From Spirochaetaceae bacterium UBA5556 (GTDB taxonomy: Bacteria > Spirochaetota > Spirochaetia > Treponematales > Rectinemataceae), in contig DIMW01000016.1 of assembly GCA_002425765.1 (NCBI GenBank), positions 2,618-23,553 on the forward strand: a DNA stretch of 20,936 bases. The letters run 5' to 3'. The number at the start of each line of letters is the position of its first letter. Position 1 is the stretch's first letter. A program made the translations under genes and the position numbers. Under the pieces are notes generated by a model. The model was given only the letters and a program-made list of their open reading frames with translations, was not told where the DNA came from and searched no databases. This document shows, piece by piece, positions 7,263 to 15,243 of this stretch.

Positions 7263-9230
7263 ATGAATCAGGAAGCTTTGAAAAAAATCGCCCTGAGCGT
7301 GAGAAGCCTTTCGATGGACGCCATCCAGGAAGCGAATTCCGGCCATCCGGGCCTTCCTCTCGGCGCGGCCGAACTCGGCGCGTTTCTCTACGGCGAAGCC
7401 ATGAAATACGATCCGTCCGATCCAACGTGGATCGACAGGGACCGCTTTGTGCTGTCGGCCGGCCACGGCTCGATGTTCCTCTATTCGATGCTCCACATGG
7501 CGGGTTTCGGCATCAGTCTCGACGATATCAAGTGCTTCCGCAAGGTCGGCAGCCCCTGCGCGGGGCACCCGGAGTACGACGCCGACCTCGGCATCGAGAT
7601 GACGACGGGGCCTCTGGGACAGGGTGTCTCCACCGCGGTCGGCATGGCCATGGCCGAGACGATGCTCGCCGCGAAATTCAATACGGAAAAACGCAAAATC
7701 TTCGACCACTACACCTGGGTGCTTGTCGGCGACGGCTGCCTCCAGGAGGGCATAGCCTCCGAGGCCTCGTCCCTGGCTGGCCATTTCAAGCTCGGGAAAC
7801 TCATCGTCTTCTACGATTCGAACGATGTCACCATCGACGGGCCGACCGGCATCAGCTTTACGGAAGACGTGGCCAAGCGCTACGAGGCGTACGGATGGAA
7901 GGTGCTTAAGGGCGACATGTACGACTTCGCCGGCATCGAGAAACTGGTGGCGGAAGCGAAGGCCGACATCGACCGGCCGAAGCTCATCATCCTGAAGAGC
8001 ATGATCGGCAAAGGCGCGCCGACGAAACAGGGCACGAACAAAGTGCACGGCTCTCCGCTGGGCGAAGAGGAAATCGCCAGGGCAAAAGAGACGCTCGGAA
8101 TTCCGAAAGAACAGAAATTCTGGGTCGCCCCCGAGGCGTACGAATACTTCGGCGCCTATAAACAGGGATTGGAATCGCGCCATGCACGATGGACAGAGGA
8201 GTTCGAAGCGTGGAAGCGCGAGGAACCGGCGCTGGCCAGAGAGCTCGACGTCTGGTACTCGGGCGACCCATTGTCCGAAGTGAAGATGCCGACCTTTGCG
8301 CCGGACGAGCCGCTCGCGACGCGGGCCGCCTCGGGAAAGGTCCTGCAGGCGATCGCCGCGGCCTGGCCGAACTTTGTGGGAGGATCGGCCGATTTGACCT
8401 CTCCCAATGTCTCCGCCCTGAACGAAGTAGCCGACTACACTCCGGAGAACAGATCCGGACGGTATATCCGCTTCGGCATCCGCGAGCACGCCATGGCTGC
8501 CATAGGCAATGGCCTTATGCTTCACGGAGGCCTCAGACCCTTTGTCGCGACCTTCCTTTCGTTTGTCGATTATCTGCGGCCCGCGCTCAGACTCTCGGCG
8601 CTCATGAAGCTGCCCCTCGTGTATGTGCTGACCCACGATTCCATCTACGTCGGCGAAGACGGACCCACGCATGAGCCGATTGAGCAGCTGGCGAGTATCC
8701 GGGCGATACCCAACGTTCTTGTGCTGCGTCCCGCGGACGGAGAAGAGACGGCCGAGGCCTGGTCGATCGCGATGAAGCGGAAAGACGGCCCGACAGTCCT
8801 CGTGCTCGGCAGAAACAATGTGCCCTTCCTGAAAAAGGACGATCCCGACTGGCGCGCCGACATGGCCAAGGGGGCCTATATCGTTCGCGATACGAAGAAG
8901 ACCCCCGATGTCGTCATCGTCGCCACGGGAAGCGAAGTGTCCCTGGCCCTCGAAGCCGCGAAGCTCGTTCCGGCAAAATCCGTCAGGGTCGTCTCGATGC
9001 CCTGCAGGGAAGCCTTCCTGAGGCAGCCCGAGCGGTACCAGGCCGAACTCTTGCCCAAAACCGCGAAGATCGTGGTCGCCGAGGCTGGCATCGCCCAGGG
9101 ATGGGGGGAAATAGCGCAGCGGGCCAACATCTTCTCCATTGACAGGTTCGGCGCGTCCGGCCCCGCGGGCGACGTGGCGAAACACCTCGGATTTACGGTG
9201 AAAGAATTGGGCAAACTGATTGTGAAATAA
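7263..9230 (+). CDS. tkt: Transketolase
   Basis: The 655-residue length and motif order are standard for full-length transketolase, the thiamine-diphosphate enzyme moving two-carbon units between sugar phosphates. Seen: SGHPG (26-30), SAGHGSM (65-71), GPLGQG (116-121), the ThDP motif starting GDGCLQEG (156-163), GIREHAM with catalytic Glu408, and GEDGPTHEP in the pyrimidine domain. The end carries the third domain, with VATGSE and a GWGE segment. A GGAGAGAAG Shine-Dalgarno precedes the ATG. It is the last gene of operon 1, and a strong terminator follows within about 75 bp. No off-type catalytic residue was noticed, unlike the GAPDH and PGK of the same operon. Confidence 0.95.
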   Translation: MNQEALKKIALSVRSLSMDAIQEANSGHPGLPLGAAELGAFLYGEAMKYDPSDPTWIDRDRFVLSAGHGSMFLYSMLHMAGFGISLDDIKCFRKVGSPCAGHPEYDADLGIEMTTGPLGQGVSTAVGMAMAETMLAAKFNTEKRKIFDHYTWVLVGDGCLQEGIASEASSLAGHFKLGKLIVFYDSNDVTIDGPTGISFTEDVAKRYEAYGWKVLKGDMYDFAGIEKLVAEAKADIDRPKLIILKSMIGKGAPTKQGTNKVHGSPLGEEEIARAKETLGIPKEQKFWVAPEAYEYFGAYKQGLESRHARWTEEFEAWKREEPALARELDVWYSGDPLSEVKMPTFAPDEPLATRAASGKVLQAIAAAWPNFVGGSADLTSPNVSALNEVADYTPENRSGRYIRFGIREHAMAAIGNGLMLHGGLRPFVATFLSFVDYLRPALRLSALMKLPLVYVLTHDSIYVGEDGPTHEPIEQLASIRAIPNVLVLRPADGEETAEAWSIAMKRKDGPTVLVLGRNNVPFLKKDDPDWRADMAKGAYIVRDTKKTPDVVIVATGSEVSLALEAAKLVPAKSVRVVSMPCREAFLRQPERYQAELLPKTAKIVVAEAGIAQGWGEIAQRANIFSIDRFGASGPAGDVAKHLGFTVKELGKLIVK

Positions 9231-9302
9231 AAGGGAAGCGGATAAATTTAGTATTTATTTCTTTTTTCGCGAAAAACATACCCAATGAAATCATTCATCA
9301 CC

Positions 9303-9345
9303 AAATGAACTACTCTGCAGCTTGCTGCAGAGTAGTTCATTTTTT
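9303..9345 (+). terminator. Rho-independent terminator of operon 1
   Basis: A perfect inverted repeat (left arm 9303-9321, right arm 9324-9342, core TACTCTGCAGC/GCTGCAGAGTA) is followed by a run of six T (9340-9345). It separates the GC-rich operon ending in tkt from the AT-rich island and lies 4 nt before the -35 box of operon 2. Confidence 0.92.
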
Positions 9346-9348
9346 ATC

Positions 9349-9376
9349 TTGACAAGTAGAAATTTAGTGGTAATAT
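9349..9376 (+). promoter_or_regulatory. Strong promoter of operon 2 with overlapping palindromes
   Basis: TTGACA (9349-9354), a 16-nt spacer and TAATAT (9371-9376). The -35 lies within the small palindrome CTTGACAAG (9348-9356). The -10 starts an AT-rich inverted repeat, TAATATA-tttt-TATATTA (9371-9388). Either could be the regulator's site. The leader to the iolN ATG is about 60 nt and ends with AAGGAG at a good distance. Confidence 0.75.
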
Positions 9377-9445
9377 ATTTTTATATTAACATCTGATGAT
9401 AAGATGATAAAGAAATCGCAACGAAATGAAAAGGAGATTTGATTT

Positions 9446-10558
9446 ATGATTGCAAAAAAGAAAAAATGGCTACTCACCAATTACCCAGAGATCCTCTTTG
9501 AGGATAATGCTGTTGGACAGATGAAAAAGAGGCTATTTGATGCACCGATGGATGAAATAGATTCTATTCTCGCAGATTATGGAATTCCCTCTGAATCAGA
9601 AATGGGAAAAGCAGGTTGCTATATCCAGAATACTCCACGGAAAGATGCTATCGAAAAACGCAAAAAAAATGATGTGGTTTTACTCCCAATCGGTTGTACA
9701 GAAAATCATGGCGATCATGCTAATAGCGGACTTGATACGTTTATGGTTACCCAAATCTGTGAAGGAGTGAGGCGTTATACCGCCAAACAGGGCAGAGAGG
9801 TAAATTTGGCTTTTACTCCAATCAACTATGGTGGTCATCCTTACCATCACATGGGCATGCCGGGCACGGTGATTATTCCCCCGGAAGTAGTCAGAGAGAC
9901 ATTGATTTATGTAATGCTTGGCTTGTGGAATGATGGATATCGAAAGATCATCCTTGTCAACAATCATGGGCACCTCTGGACTTTGGTTGATGCGATTCAG
10001 GAATTTATGAAAAGGTTCCAGCTTCCGGCAGTTGTACAAGTTATAGATTGGCACCGGGCCGTGAGAGAATTTTTTATGCCAATAGACCGATCTGACAGTC
10101 TTGAAACCAACTTTATCCATGCAGATGAAGCGGAGACATCGGTGGGCCTTTTAATGTTCAAAGATATGATTGATATGAATTACGTACGGGATGCATTGGG
10201 AGAGAGTTTTTTACCTGAAGGTCATTTTGATCTTTCCGTCGACCCATATCGTCGCCCACATAGGTGGGAAGAGGGAGAGGGGCATTCTGCTATTGAGCGA
10301 TTTGCTACTCCTGAAGGAGTTGTTGGTAAACCCAGTCTGGCTACTGCAGAGAAAGCCAAGCGACCTATTGCTGCTATCCTTAAATATTTAACTATGTGTA
10401 TTGACGATATTCTTGAAGCCTTCCCTCCTGGCAAATTACCGGAAAAGGTTTCTCTAAGAGATCCAAGCGAACTTGCGCCTTTCTTACAGGAACCATGGAG
10501 CAAAGGATGGAAGTCGGTATATGAACTACCTCAGATCGGTCCCTTCCATAAGGGGTGA
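9446..10558 (+). CDS. iolN: Creatininase-family hydrolase, probable 3-dehydro-scyllo-inosose hydrolase (IolN-like)
   Basis: The 370-residue protein is longer than plain creatininase, with an extra N-terminal segment of about 75 residues and a C-terminal tail. Metal-site motifs of the fold are present: CTENHGDH (Glu86, His88), SGLDTF (Asp97), GGHPYHHMGMPGT (129-141), NNHGH (172-176) and HADEAETS (225-232). In the Thermotoga inositol pathway the creatininase-type IolN opens the ring of 3-dehydro-scyllo-inosose to give 5-keto-L-gluconate. The assignment rests mainly on the adjoining iolO-like and iolM-like genes. AAGGAG precedes the ATG, and the stop is 3 nt before iolO. Alternative: another cyclic-amide or lactone hydrolase of the family. 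Confidence 0.75.
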   Translation: MIAKKKKWLLTNYPEILFEDNAVGQMKKRLFDAPMDEIDSILADYGIPSESEMGKAGCYIQNTPRKDAIEKRKKNDVVLLPIGCTENHGDHANSGLDTFMVTQICEGVRRYTAKQGREVNLAFTPINYGGHPYHHMGMPGTVIIPPEVVRETLIYVMLGLWNDGYRKIILVNNHGHLWTLVDAIQEFMKRFQLPAVVQVIDWHRAVREFFMPIDRSDSLETNFIHADEAETSVGLLMFKDMIDMNYVRDALGESFLPEGHFDLSVDPYRRPHRWEEGEGHSAIERFATPEGVVGKPSLATAEKAKRPIAAILKYLTMCIDDILEAFPPGKLPEKVSLRDPSELAPFLQEPWSKGWKSVYELPQIGPFHKG

Positions 10559-10561
10559 TGC

Positions 10562-11416
10562 ATGAAGTATTCCTTATGCCTTTCCGTCAGTCCTACTCAG
10601 TTTGATGCAATTCCTTTGGAAGGTGATTTTGCCAAAAATGTAAAGAAAGTGGCTGAATTAGGATTTGATGGAGTGGAATTGGCCATTAGGGATCCTCTGC
10701 TTATTGATAAAGAGAAGATATTGAGAGAATTGAATCAATATGGGTTGGTAGTACCTGCAATTGGGACTGGCCAAGCGTGGGGAGAGGAAGGGCTGTCTTT
10801 TACGGATCCTGATCCTCAGGTACGTAAAAAGGCAGTCTACCGGGTAATTTCTCATTTTGATTTTGCCGCTGAAACAGGAGCTGTTATCATCATTGGTCTC
10901 TTAAGAGGTGTCGCCAATGTAGATGTAAGTGCAAAAGACGCTAATCAATGGATATTCGAGGCTTTTAGCCATTGTTGTGAGGAAGCTCAAAAGCAAAATG
11001 TCCGGATTGCTTTTGAACCTATTAATCGATATGAAACTTCTTTTATAAACTGTGTTCGGGACGGCCTCAGCCTCATTGAAAAAGTAGGAGCTCCTAATCT
11101 TGGTATGGTGTTGGATACTTTTCACATGAATATAGAGGAACCGTGCATAGCTGAAAGTATCAAACTGGCTGCCAGTAAGATGTTTCATTTGCACTATGCC
11201 GATTCGAATCGAATGTATCCAGGGGCAGGTCATATTGATTTCAAGTCAGTTATTAAAGCTGCACAGGATATCGGTTACACTGGATATTTTTCAGGGGAAC
11301 ATCGGTCTGATTCTTATGGAGCAACAGCTGCTGCTAATGGGCTAAATTTTTTAAGAAAAATAGAAAAAGAAATGGAGAAAGGTAACTGTAAAATAGAAAA
11401 TCGCCTATTTGTATAG
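10562..11416 (+). CDS. iolO: TIM-barrel sugar epimerase, probable 5-keto-L-gluconate epimerase (IolO-like)
   Basis: This 284-residue xylose-isomerase-like barrel follows iolN after 3 nt, with AAGGGG ahead of the ATG. It shares distinctive segments with the Thermotoga maritima epimerase as I recall it: AIGTGQAW (66-73), IIGLLRG (110-116), FEPINRYET (151-159), DTFHMNIEE (185-193), YADSNRMYPGAGHIDF (212-227) and GEH near the end. Likely metal ligands are Glu152, Asp185, His211 and Glu246. The predicted reaction is epimerisation of 5-keto-L-gluconate to D-tagaturonate, which would feed the hexuronate route. Tagaturonate-processing genes are not in the window. The match to this subgroup is the strongest single pointer to inositol catabolism here. 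Confidence 0.82.
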   Translation: MKYSLCLSVSPTQFDAIPLEGDFAKNVKKVAELGFDGVELAIRDPLLIDKEKILRELNQYGLVVPAIGTGQAWGEEGLSFTDPDPQVRKKAVYRVISHFDFAAETGAVIIIGLLRGVANVDVSAKDANQWIFEAFSHCCEEAQKQNVRIAFEPINRYETSFINCVRDGLSLIEKVGAPNLGMVLDTFHMNIEEPCIAESIKLAASKMFHLHYADSNRMYPGAGHIDFKSVIKAAQDIGYTGYFSGEHRSDSYGATAAANGLNFLRKIEKEMEKGNCKIENRLFV

Positions 11417-11449
11417 GCTAAAGGGCGTAAGAATAGAAGAGGTTGAAAT

Positions 11450-12499
11450 ATGAAAGCTGCAGTATTTGAGGGTAATGGTAGACTAGTCATTAAAGAAGTA
11501 GAGAAACCCATATTGAGAAATTCTACCGATGCCTTGATAAAAGTGAGCGGAACGGGAATCTGTGGAACCGACCTACATATTTTGGATGTTCCTCCCAAAC
11601 ATCCGGCGAAGCCTGGAGTGATCCTTGGACATGAATTCACCGGAGAGATTACTGAGCTTGGAAAGGATGTTCAGGGTTTTGCTGTGGGGCAGCATGTCCT
11701 GATTGACCCGCACCCTGGTTGCGGGGTCTGTGATGAATGCCGGCGGGGATTCCCGGACAATTGTATTCCTTTGTATGAAAACAGCTCGGCAGAAGGGCAT
11801 CCTAATACAATCGGGATTTTTTCCGATGGCGCTTACAGCGAGTATGTAATAGTTCCGAAGCAGTCTCTCTATAAAATCAGTCAAGATGTTCCTGTAAAAA
11901 TTGCCGCCTTGGCCGAACCACTTTCATGCGTTGTCAATGCTTCGGAAAAGCTTAAGGTACAGCCAAGCGCTTTCGTGGTAATTCTGGGCGCAGGTCCAAT
12001 CGGTTTGTTGTTCACCATGCTTATGAAGGCAAATGGCGCATCGAAAATCATTGTATCCGAACCTTCCCGATTCAGAAGAGATGCGGCGCTGTCTTGCGGC
12101 GCCGATATTGTGCTCGATCCGTCTGCGGAAGACATCCAGCAAGTGGTTAGGAATGAGATGGGCAAGGGCGCCGATTATTGCATTGAAGCGGTGGGGCCGC
12201 TGTTGCCGCTGGCGATCCATCTAGCTAGAGCCGGCGGAAAGATTCTTCAATTTGGCCATGATGAAACGGCCAATCCCGAAGTTCCCGTGGGCGTTCTTCT
12301 AAAGAAGGAACTAGAAATTTATGGGGCGTTTATCGGAAAGCATTCATTTGAAAAAACAGTGCGCATCATGGAGAGCGGAAAGCTTCCTCTGGAGAAGATC
12401 GTGTCTCATGTGCTTCCGCTTTCGAGGATCCATGAAGGCCTTGCGCTGCTGAGAAAGGGCGAAGGGCTGAAAATCATCATTACTCCCGAAAGAGGCTGA
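11450..12499 (+). CDS. iolM: Zinc-dependent MDR dehydrogenase, probable scyllo-inosose 3-dehydrogenase (IolM-like)
   Basis: The 349-residue medium-chain dehydrogenase has the catalytic zinc motif GICGTD (Cys38) and GHE (His61, Glu62). Its structural zinc cysteines are Cys91, Cys94, Cys97 and Cys105, and the NAD-binding loop LGAGPIGLL lies around residue 180. Its place after iolN and iolO fits IolM, which oxidises scyllo-inosose to 3-dehydro-scyllo-inosose with NAD. On sequence alone a sorbitol- or threonine-type dehydrogenase is also possible. A GAGGT Shine-Dalgarno lies before the ATG. GC content rises within the second half of the gene, a possible recombination joint. Confidence 0.78.
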   Translation: MKAAVFEGNGRLVIKEVEKPILRNSTDALIKVSGTGICGTDLHILDVPPKHPAKPGVILGHEFTGEITELGKDVQGFAVGQHVLIDPHPGCGVCDECRRGFPDNCIPLYENSSAEGHPNTIGIFSDGAYSEYVIVPKQSLYKISQDVPVKIAALAEPLSCVVNASEKLKVQPSAFVVILGAGPIGLLFTMLMKANGASKIIVSEPSRFRRDAALSCGADIVLDPSAEDIQQVVRNEMGKGADYCIEAVGPLLPLAIHLARAGGKILQFGHDETANPEVPVGVLLKKELEIYGAFIGKHSFEKTVRIMESGKLPLEKIVSHVLPLSRIHEGLALLRKGEGLKIIITPERG

Positions 12500-12532
12500 A
12501 GGAAAAGGCAAGCATAGGGTGTTTCCTTTGAC

Positions 12533-12555
12533 CGGCACCTGAAATTCGGATGCCG
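12533..12555. repeat. Small stem-loop between iolM and the binding-protein gene
   Basis: CGGCACC-tgaaattc-GG-a-TGCCG forms a 7-bp stem with one bulged A in the 117-bp gap. No T-run follows. It may mark mRNA processing; I see no clear internal promoter here. Confidence 0.35.
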
Positions 12556-12616
12556 ACACTGCTTAGTAATCTTAAGTTCACGATTTAGTGGACTATTTTG
12601 AGGAAGGAGGCTTTGG

Positions 12617-13540
12617 ATGAAAAGGTTCTTAGTTGTTGTAGCGGCTTTTGTTCTTATCGGTAACTCTTTTGTGTTCGCCGCAGGCCCTAAAGAGATTCGC
12701 ATTGGATTCACAGTGAATGACTTCAATGATCTCTGGGTGACGTTCATGATGGATGCGGTGAAGAAATGGGATGAGCGGACACCAGGAGTGACGGTAACTT
12801 TGGGCAACGGACAAACCGATGTGAGCACCCAGTTGGGTATAGTAGAGACATGGATCAACCAAGGATATGATGCCATCATCGTAAAGCCCGTGGAAATAGA
12901 GGCGACCGTGGCAATGGCCAAGGCCGCGAAGGCTGCAAATATTCCATATGTCGCCGTCCAGCAAGGCATCAAAGAGGCTGACGCGAGAGTGCTCCAAAAC
13001 TCGGTAGTGACCGGCGAAGTTCAGATGCAGGCAGTGGCCGATAAGCTGGGCGGAAAAGGAAATGTGGCCATAATGATGGGCGAACCTGGTACGCTTATAG
13101 CACAGGAAAGATTGCAGGGCAACAAGAATGTTCTTGCCAAATACCCGAACATGCACCTTGTCGCGGAGGAAGTAGGGAACTGGCAGAGAGACCAGGGTAT
13201 GAATATCATGGAGAACTGGCTGCAGGCGGGTATCCCCATCGACGCGGTCGTGGCATCCAACGATGAAATGGCTATCGGCGCCATTTTGGCTTTGGAAGCG
13301 GCCAAAGTGCGTAGCAAGTACATCGTGGCGGGAATCGACGCGACCCCCAATGCCCTTCAGTTCATGAAAGAAGGAAGACTCGATATCACGATGTTTGCCG
13401 ATGCTAAGACTCTTGCCGAGACATCTCTTGATGTTGCCATGCAGCTTATCAAGAAAATAAAGCCCAAGGATGTCATAATTTCCGATCGGCTGGTCACACC
13501 CACGAATGTTGACGAATACCTCGCTCTTTATAAAAAATAA
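12617..13540 (+). CDS. Periplasmic sugar/polyol-binding protein of an ABC importer
   Basis: The 307-residue protein begins with a clear Sec signal peptide (basic MKR, hydrophobic core, cleavage probably after FVFAA near residue 22, no lipobox cysteine). The mature part is a type I periplasmic-binding fold like RbsB: IRIGFTVNDFNDLW near the start, then the hinge-type segments YDAIIVKPVE, VVASNDEMAIGAILAL and VAGIDATP. It captures the substrate and delivers it to the permease encoded downstream. Context with IolN/O/M suggests an inositol or inositol-like ligand, as for InoE of Thermotoga. AAGGAGG precedes the ATG. The gene is followed by a large hairpin before the ATPase gene. Confidence 0.9.
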   Translation: MKRFLVVVAAFVLIGNSFVFAAGPKEIRIGFTVNDFNDLWVTFMMDAVKKWDERTPGVTVTLGNGQTDVSTQLGIVETWINQGYDAIIVKPVEIEATVAMAKAAKAANIPYVAVQQGIKEADARVLQNSVVTGEVQMQAVADKLGGKGNVAIMMGEPGTLIAQERLQGNKNVLAKYPNMHLVAEEVGNWQRDQGMNIMENWLQAGIPIDAVVASNDEMAIGAILALEAAKVRSKYIVAGIDATPNALQFMKEGRLDITMFADAKTLAETSLDVAMQLIKKIKPKDVIISDRLVTPTNVDEYLALYKK

Positions 13541-13565
13541 AAACAGGTATGTAGCCGATTTCATA

Positions 13566-13608
13566 TGAAGCAGGGAAGGGCATGGTATACCAGCCCTCCC
13601 CTGCTTCA
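13566..13608 (+). promoter_or_regulatory. Long mRNA hairpin between binding-protein and ATPase genes
   Basis: The left arm starts GAAGCAGGGAAGGGC and the right arm ends GCCCTCCCCTGCTTC. They form a stem of about 20 bp with one A.C mismatch and one bulged A, capped by the palindrome TGGTATACCA. A T-run comes only about 18 nt later (13626-13632), behind a weak second stem. The position is typical of structures that protect binding-protein mRNA and limit read-through to ATPase and permease genes. Confidence 0.75.
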
Positions 13609-13675
13609 AAAACGGCTAGTCGCGGTTTTTTATTAAGGATACTAGACTTTTTTTGATATGAAGGGGAAATAGAGA

Positions 13676-15172
13676 ATGTCCGAGCAAGAATGTCTTTTAA
13701 AAGTTCAAAATGTCTCGAAAAGCTTTCCTGGCGTGAGGGCATTGGACAATATCAGTTTTCGAGTATCAAAAGGTTCGGTACATGCTCTTGTAGGGGAGAA
13801 TGGAGCTGGAAAGTCAACCTTGATGAAAATTCTTCTGGGGTTGTATCACCCGGATACCGGCAAGATATATTTCAATGGAGAAAAGAAGCATTTCTATCAT
13901 CCGAAGGATGCGTTGAACGCCGGAATTGCGATGATCCATCAGGAACTCAGTTGCGCGCGTGAATTAACGGTGGCACAGAATATATTTCTTGCTAAGGAGC
14001 TGACACTTAAGCATACTCAATTCCTCGATAAAAAACGGATGATTGAACAATCTTACGAATTGCTGCAGAGGATTGGGATCGACAATATAGATCCGAATAC
14101 AAAAATAAAGGATCTGAGCGTCGCCAAGCAGCAGATGTGTGAGATCGCGAAGGCGATTTCATACAATGCAGCGTTGATTCTCATGGATGAGCCAACGGCG
14201 GCGATACCCAGCAATGATGTATTGACGTTATTTGAGATCATCCGCGCCTTGAAAAAGGAAGGAAAAACCATAATATATGTCACGCATAAGCTTGAGGAGA
14301 TTTTCGAAATTGCGGACAAGGTTTCTGTTTTCAGAAATGGAATGCATGTCGACACGATAGATACCAGCGCGACCAACAAGGATGCTCTTATACAGATGAT
14401 GGTAGGGCGAGATATTGTCGACTTATACGCGAAGGAAAAGGCTAATATTGGAGATGTCGTCTTACAGGTTGAGAATCTGAGCTGTAGTAAAAAATTTGAT
14501 AATGTCAGCTTCACGCTAAAAAAGGGAGAGATTCTCGGTGTAGCCGGGCTGGTGGGCGCCGGACGATCTGAGATAATGGAGACATTGTTTGGCATCCGGC
14601 AGAAGAAGACAGGCAAGATATTTATCTCTGGCAAAGAGGTGAATATACGATCTCCAAGAGATGCCATCAAAAATGGACTGGCATTTTTAACAGAAGATCG
14701 AAAAAATAGCGGCTGCTTTCTGCCCTTAAGCGTCAGGATAAACACGTACATCGCCTCAATAAAACAGCATAGTGGTAGATTATTCGTGCGACGGAAGAAA
14801 ACCGTCGAATCGACAAAACAAATGATAGATGCGCTATCGATAAAAGTGTCATCCATGGAAGATCAGATCAATAATCTTTCGGGAGGGAATCAGCAAAAGG
14901 TGCTGGTGGCCCGCTGGCTACTCACAGAGCCGGAAATTTTGATCGTCGACGAGCCTACCCGGGGAATTGATGTGGGGGCCAAGGCTGAGGTTCATCGACT
15001 GCTTGTCAATCTTGCGCTGAAAGGGAAAGCGATCATTATGATTTCATCTGAGATGTCCGAGATTTTGGCCATGAGCGATCGCATAATGACGGTCAGTTCT
15101 GGCAGAGTTACAGGTTTTATCGATGCCAAAGAGGCGACCCAGGAGAAAATTTTGAAATGCTGTATGGATTAA
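13676..15172 (+). CDS. Sugar ABC transporter ATPase, fused double nucleotide-binding domain
   Basis: The 498-residue length is normal for the RbsA/MglA/XylG family. The first domain has Walker A GENGAGKST (40-48), signature LSVAKQQ (147-153) and Walker B LILMDEP (167-173). The second has the degenerate loop GLVGAGRSE (about 291-299), signature LSGGNQQKV (about 401-409) and Walker B ILIVDEPTRGID (about 420-431). The degenerate second Walker A is usual for this family. It drives import by the permease at 15244-16218. An AAGGGG lies about 10 nt before the ATG. Substrate inferred from neighbours only. Confidence 0.95.
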   Translation: MSEQECLLKVQNVSKSFPGVRALDNISFRVSKGSVHALVGENGAGKSTLMKILLGLYHPDTGKIYFNGEKKHFYHPKDALNAGIAMIHQELSCARELTVAQNIFLAKELTLKHTQFLDKKRMIEQSYELLQRIGIDNIDPNTKIKDLSVAKQQMCEIAKAISYNAALILMDEPTAAIPSNDVLTLFEIIRALKKEGKTIIYVTHKLEEIFEIADKVSVFRNGMHVDTIDTSATNKDALIQMMVGRDIVDLYAKEKANIGDVVLQVENLSCSKKFDNVSFTLKKGEILGVAGLVGAGRSEIMETLFGIRQKKTGKIFISGKEVNIRSPRDAIKNGLAFLTEDRKNSGCFLPLSVRINTYIASIKQHSGRLFVRRKKTVESTKQMIDALSIKVSSMEDQINNLSGGNQQKVLVARWLLTEPEILIVDEPTRGIDVGAKAEVHRLLVNLALKGKAIIMISSEMSEILAMSDRIMTVSSGRVTGFIDAKEATQEKILKCCMD

Positions 15173-15243
15173 TCCTTCGATAGAACCATCCGTGCTCTGA
15201 TAATTTCGCATAAAATTGCGGTAATACAAGGGGAAACAGCGCT

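Noticed and set aside
7236..9185. 649-codon open frame on the minus strand opposite tkt
   Set aside because: It mirrors the transketolase gene almost end to end in GC-rich DNA. Its translation has no recognisable motif.
9263..9276. TTTTTCGCGAAAAA palindrome after tkt
   Set aside because: A simple AT-rich palindrome with no following T-run or promoter link. The real terminator is the hairpin at 9303-9345.
12629..13609. 326-codon minus-strand open frame opposite the binding-protein gene
   Set aside because: The plus-strand gene has a signal peptide, ribosome site and family motifs; the minus frame has none.
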